This document shows positions 63,229-64,000 of a DNA stretch of 64,000 nucleotides, piece by piece. Made by a program: the position numbers and the translations under genes. Where the stretch lies: contig NW_027488368.1 of the NCBI RefSeq assembly GCF_051014445.1, forward strand, positions 24,278,001 through 24,342,000, given 5' to 3'. Positions within the stretch are counted from its first letter, which is position 1. Each line of letters opens with the position of its first letter. Source of the DNA: Colletes latitarsis (Eukaryota; Arthropoda; Insecta; Hymenoptera; Colletidae). The notes under the pieces were generated by a model. The model saw only the letters and a program-made list of their open reading frames with translations, searched no databases and was not told where the DNA came from.

Positions 63229-64000
63229 CGTTATCCTCTAAAATATTGATCCAAACCAGGTGTAATGGACTGTTTCAGTGTGGTACCACTTTGCTACGTG
63301 ATCCAAAGCAGAAAAAACCCTCGATCACGTGAACATGTATATTAAAACTGCGAAAGTATGACCCTGATGAGAGCAAATCCCAGGCCTAACCTAGACCTAA
63401 CATGCGTTGTCCTCTAAAAAATTGATGGCAACCAGGTTTAATTGACTGTTTTAGTGTTGTACTTCATTACTGCGTGATGCAATCCAGAAAAAGCCCAGGA
63501 TCTAGCCATCAAGTATGAGAAATATGAGAAAGAATGAGCCTGATGAGAGCAAATCCCAGACCTAACCTAGACCTAACATGAATTATCCTCTAAAACATTT
63601 ATCAAGACCAGTTTTAATTGAATGATTCAGTGTGGTACCACATTACTACGTGGTCCAAACCAGTAAAAACCCAGGATCCGTTCAACAAGTATGTGAAGAA
63701 TGCGAAGGTATGGGTCTGATGAGTGAACAACCCCGGCCTATCCTGGACCTAACATGCGTTATCCTCAAAAATATTGATCGAAACCTGGTTTAATCGACTG
63801 ATTCAGTGTGGTACCACATTACTATGTGATCCAAACGAGAAAATAACCCAGGATCTGTTCAACGAGTATGTGAAGTGTGCGAAAGTATGAGACTGATGAG
63901 GGCAAATCCCAGACCTATCCCAGACCTAACATGCGTTATCCTCTATAATATTTATCAAGACCAGGTTTAATTGATTGTTTCAGTGTGGTCCCACATTACT
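63229..64000. repeat. Right-edge family B block resembling 27.1-28.0 kb
   Basis: Monomer order here is: ccaaagcag monomer, tgttgtacttcattac monomer, gaatgattcag monomer with accccggcc, then gtgaagtgtgcg monomer. The same order occurs at 27,137-28,017, except that one monomer (27,489-27,664) is missing here. The two blocks differ at more positions than the HOR copies between them. The array continues past the window end. Confidence 0.78.

Larger units (their letters stand above)
1..64000. repeat. 176-bp tandem satellite array filling the window
   Basis: Every part of the window can be read as a copy of one monomer of about 176 bp. Landmarks such as cgttatcctc, ggtttaattgac, gtaccacattactacg, ccaggatc and cctaac recur in the same order and orientation with 176-bp spacing. 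Monomer starts checked by hand differ by 176 bp, or by multiples of it plus or minus 1-2 bp; the main exceptions are four 148-bp monomers and one 165-bp monomer. The array enters and leaves the window without a break, so its true ends are outside. There are no interspersed elements, and no gap over 300 bases lacks satellite. A monomer near nucleosome-repeat length, with higher-order repeats, is typical of centromeric or pericentromeric satellites; that role is inference. Confidence 0.98.

Noticed and set aside
1..64000. More than a hundred short open reading frames (63-115 codons) with similar peptides
   Set aside because: They recur with the monomer and overlap in different frames, and 176 is not divisible by 3, so each monomer shifts the frame and no frame stays open beyond about two monomers. 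The similar peptides are simply the satellite translated. There is no start context, codon signature or domain to support any of them.
1..64000. CENP-B box
   Set aside because: No monomer segment that I read fits the pattern nTTCGnnnnAnnCGGGn. The ttcggtgtgg segment of family A starts like it but lacks the A and CGGG at the required spacing.
1..64000. CRISPR array or other repeat-spacer structure
   Set aside because: The whole 176-bp unit is repeated with graded divergence. There are no short identical repeats separated by unrelated spacers, and no cas-like genes.
1..64000. Transposon or retroelement insertions
   Set aside because: I looked for breaks in 176-bp periodicity. Only small deletions (28 bp, 11 bp, 1-3 bp) and whole-monomer changes were found, with no insertion of foreign sequence and no target-site duplications.
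1..64000. Assignment to a named satellite or species
   Set aside because: The monomer length suits many plant and animal centromeric satellites, but the sequence does not match one that I recognise. Naming a species would be a guess.

Overview
The whole 64 kb window is one uninterrupted head-to-tail satellite DNA array. The repeat unit (monomer) is about 176 bp, giving roughly 364 tandem copies, all in the same orientation. I see no gene, RNA gene, transposon, CRISPR array, or any stretch over a few tens of bases that is not satellite. Such an array points to eukaryotic centromeric, pericentromeric or other constitutive heterochromatin. I do not recognise the monomer as human alpha satellite, Arabidopsis CEN180 or another satellite I know, so I name no species. 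A centromeric role is inference. Positions within a monomer are given in a phase where position 1 is the c of cgttatcc.

Two monomer families make up the array. Family A (1-19,391 and 20,467-24,142) carries motifs such as atcgcaacc, gtttcgg, ggccaacaag, gagccagat and acataaccgg; a representative monomer is about 45% GC. Family B (19,568-20,466 and 24,319-64,000, plus islands inside A) carries atcaagacc or gatcgaaacc, gtttcag, gttcaacaag, tgagtctgatgag and cctaacatgcg; a representative monomer is about 39% GC. Two representatives compared by hand differ at about 22 of 176 positions.

Large repeats (higher-order repeats, HORs) are layered on the monomers. (1) Region 1-16.3 kb is a family A HOR in three copies, of about 5.22 kb, 5.95 kb (plus an internal 2,786-bp tandem duplication) and a truncated third. 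(2) Region 15.9-25.2 kb is a tandem duplication (4,575 and 4,751 bp) that spans the A-to-B boundary and so duplicates it. (3) Region 25.2-37.3 kb is a more heterogeneous B zone with small dimer HORs. (4) Region 37.3-48.6 kb is a 4,227-bp, 24-monomer HOR in 2.7 near-identical copies. (5) Region 48.6-57.1 kb is a mosaic of that HOR, itself duplicated with a 4,754-bp offset. (6) Region 57.1-64.0 kb is further B mosaic with a trimer HOR at 58.1-59.7 kb, ending in a diverged copy of the monomer order seen at 27-28 kb. Several copy junctions fall inside chimeric monomers, the expected mark of unequal crossing-over or gene conversion.

The sequence features most likely to matter functionally are perfect palindromes. 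A TGTGGTACCACA dyad sits at the same place in most B monomers. A second 12-bp dyad, AACATGCATGTT, is confined to one variant monomer class. Short open reading frames occur in many monomers but are by-products of the repeat: 176 is not a multiple of 3, and I annotate none as genes.
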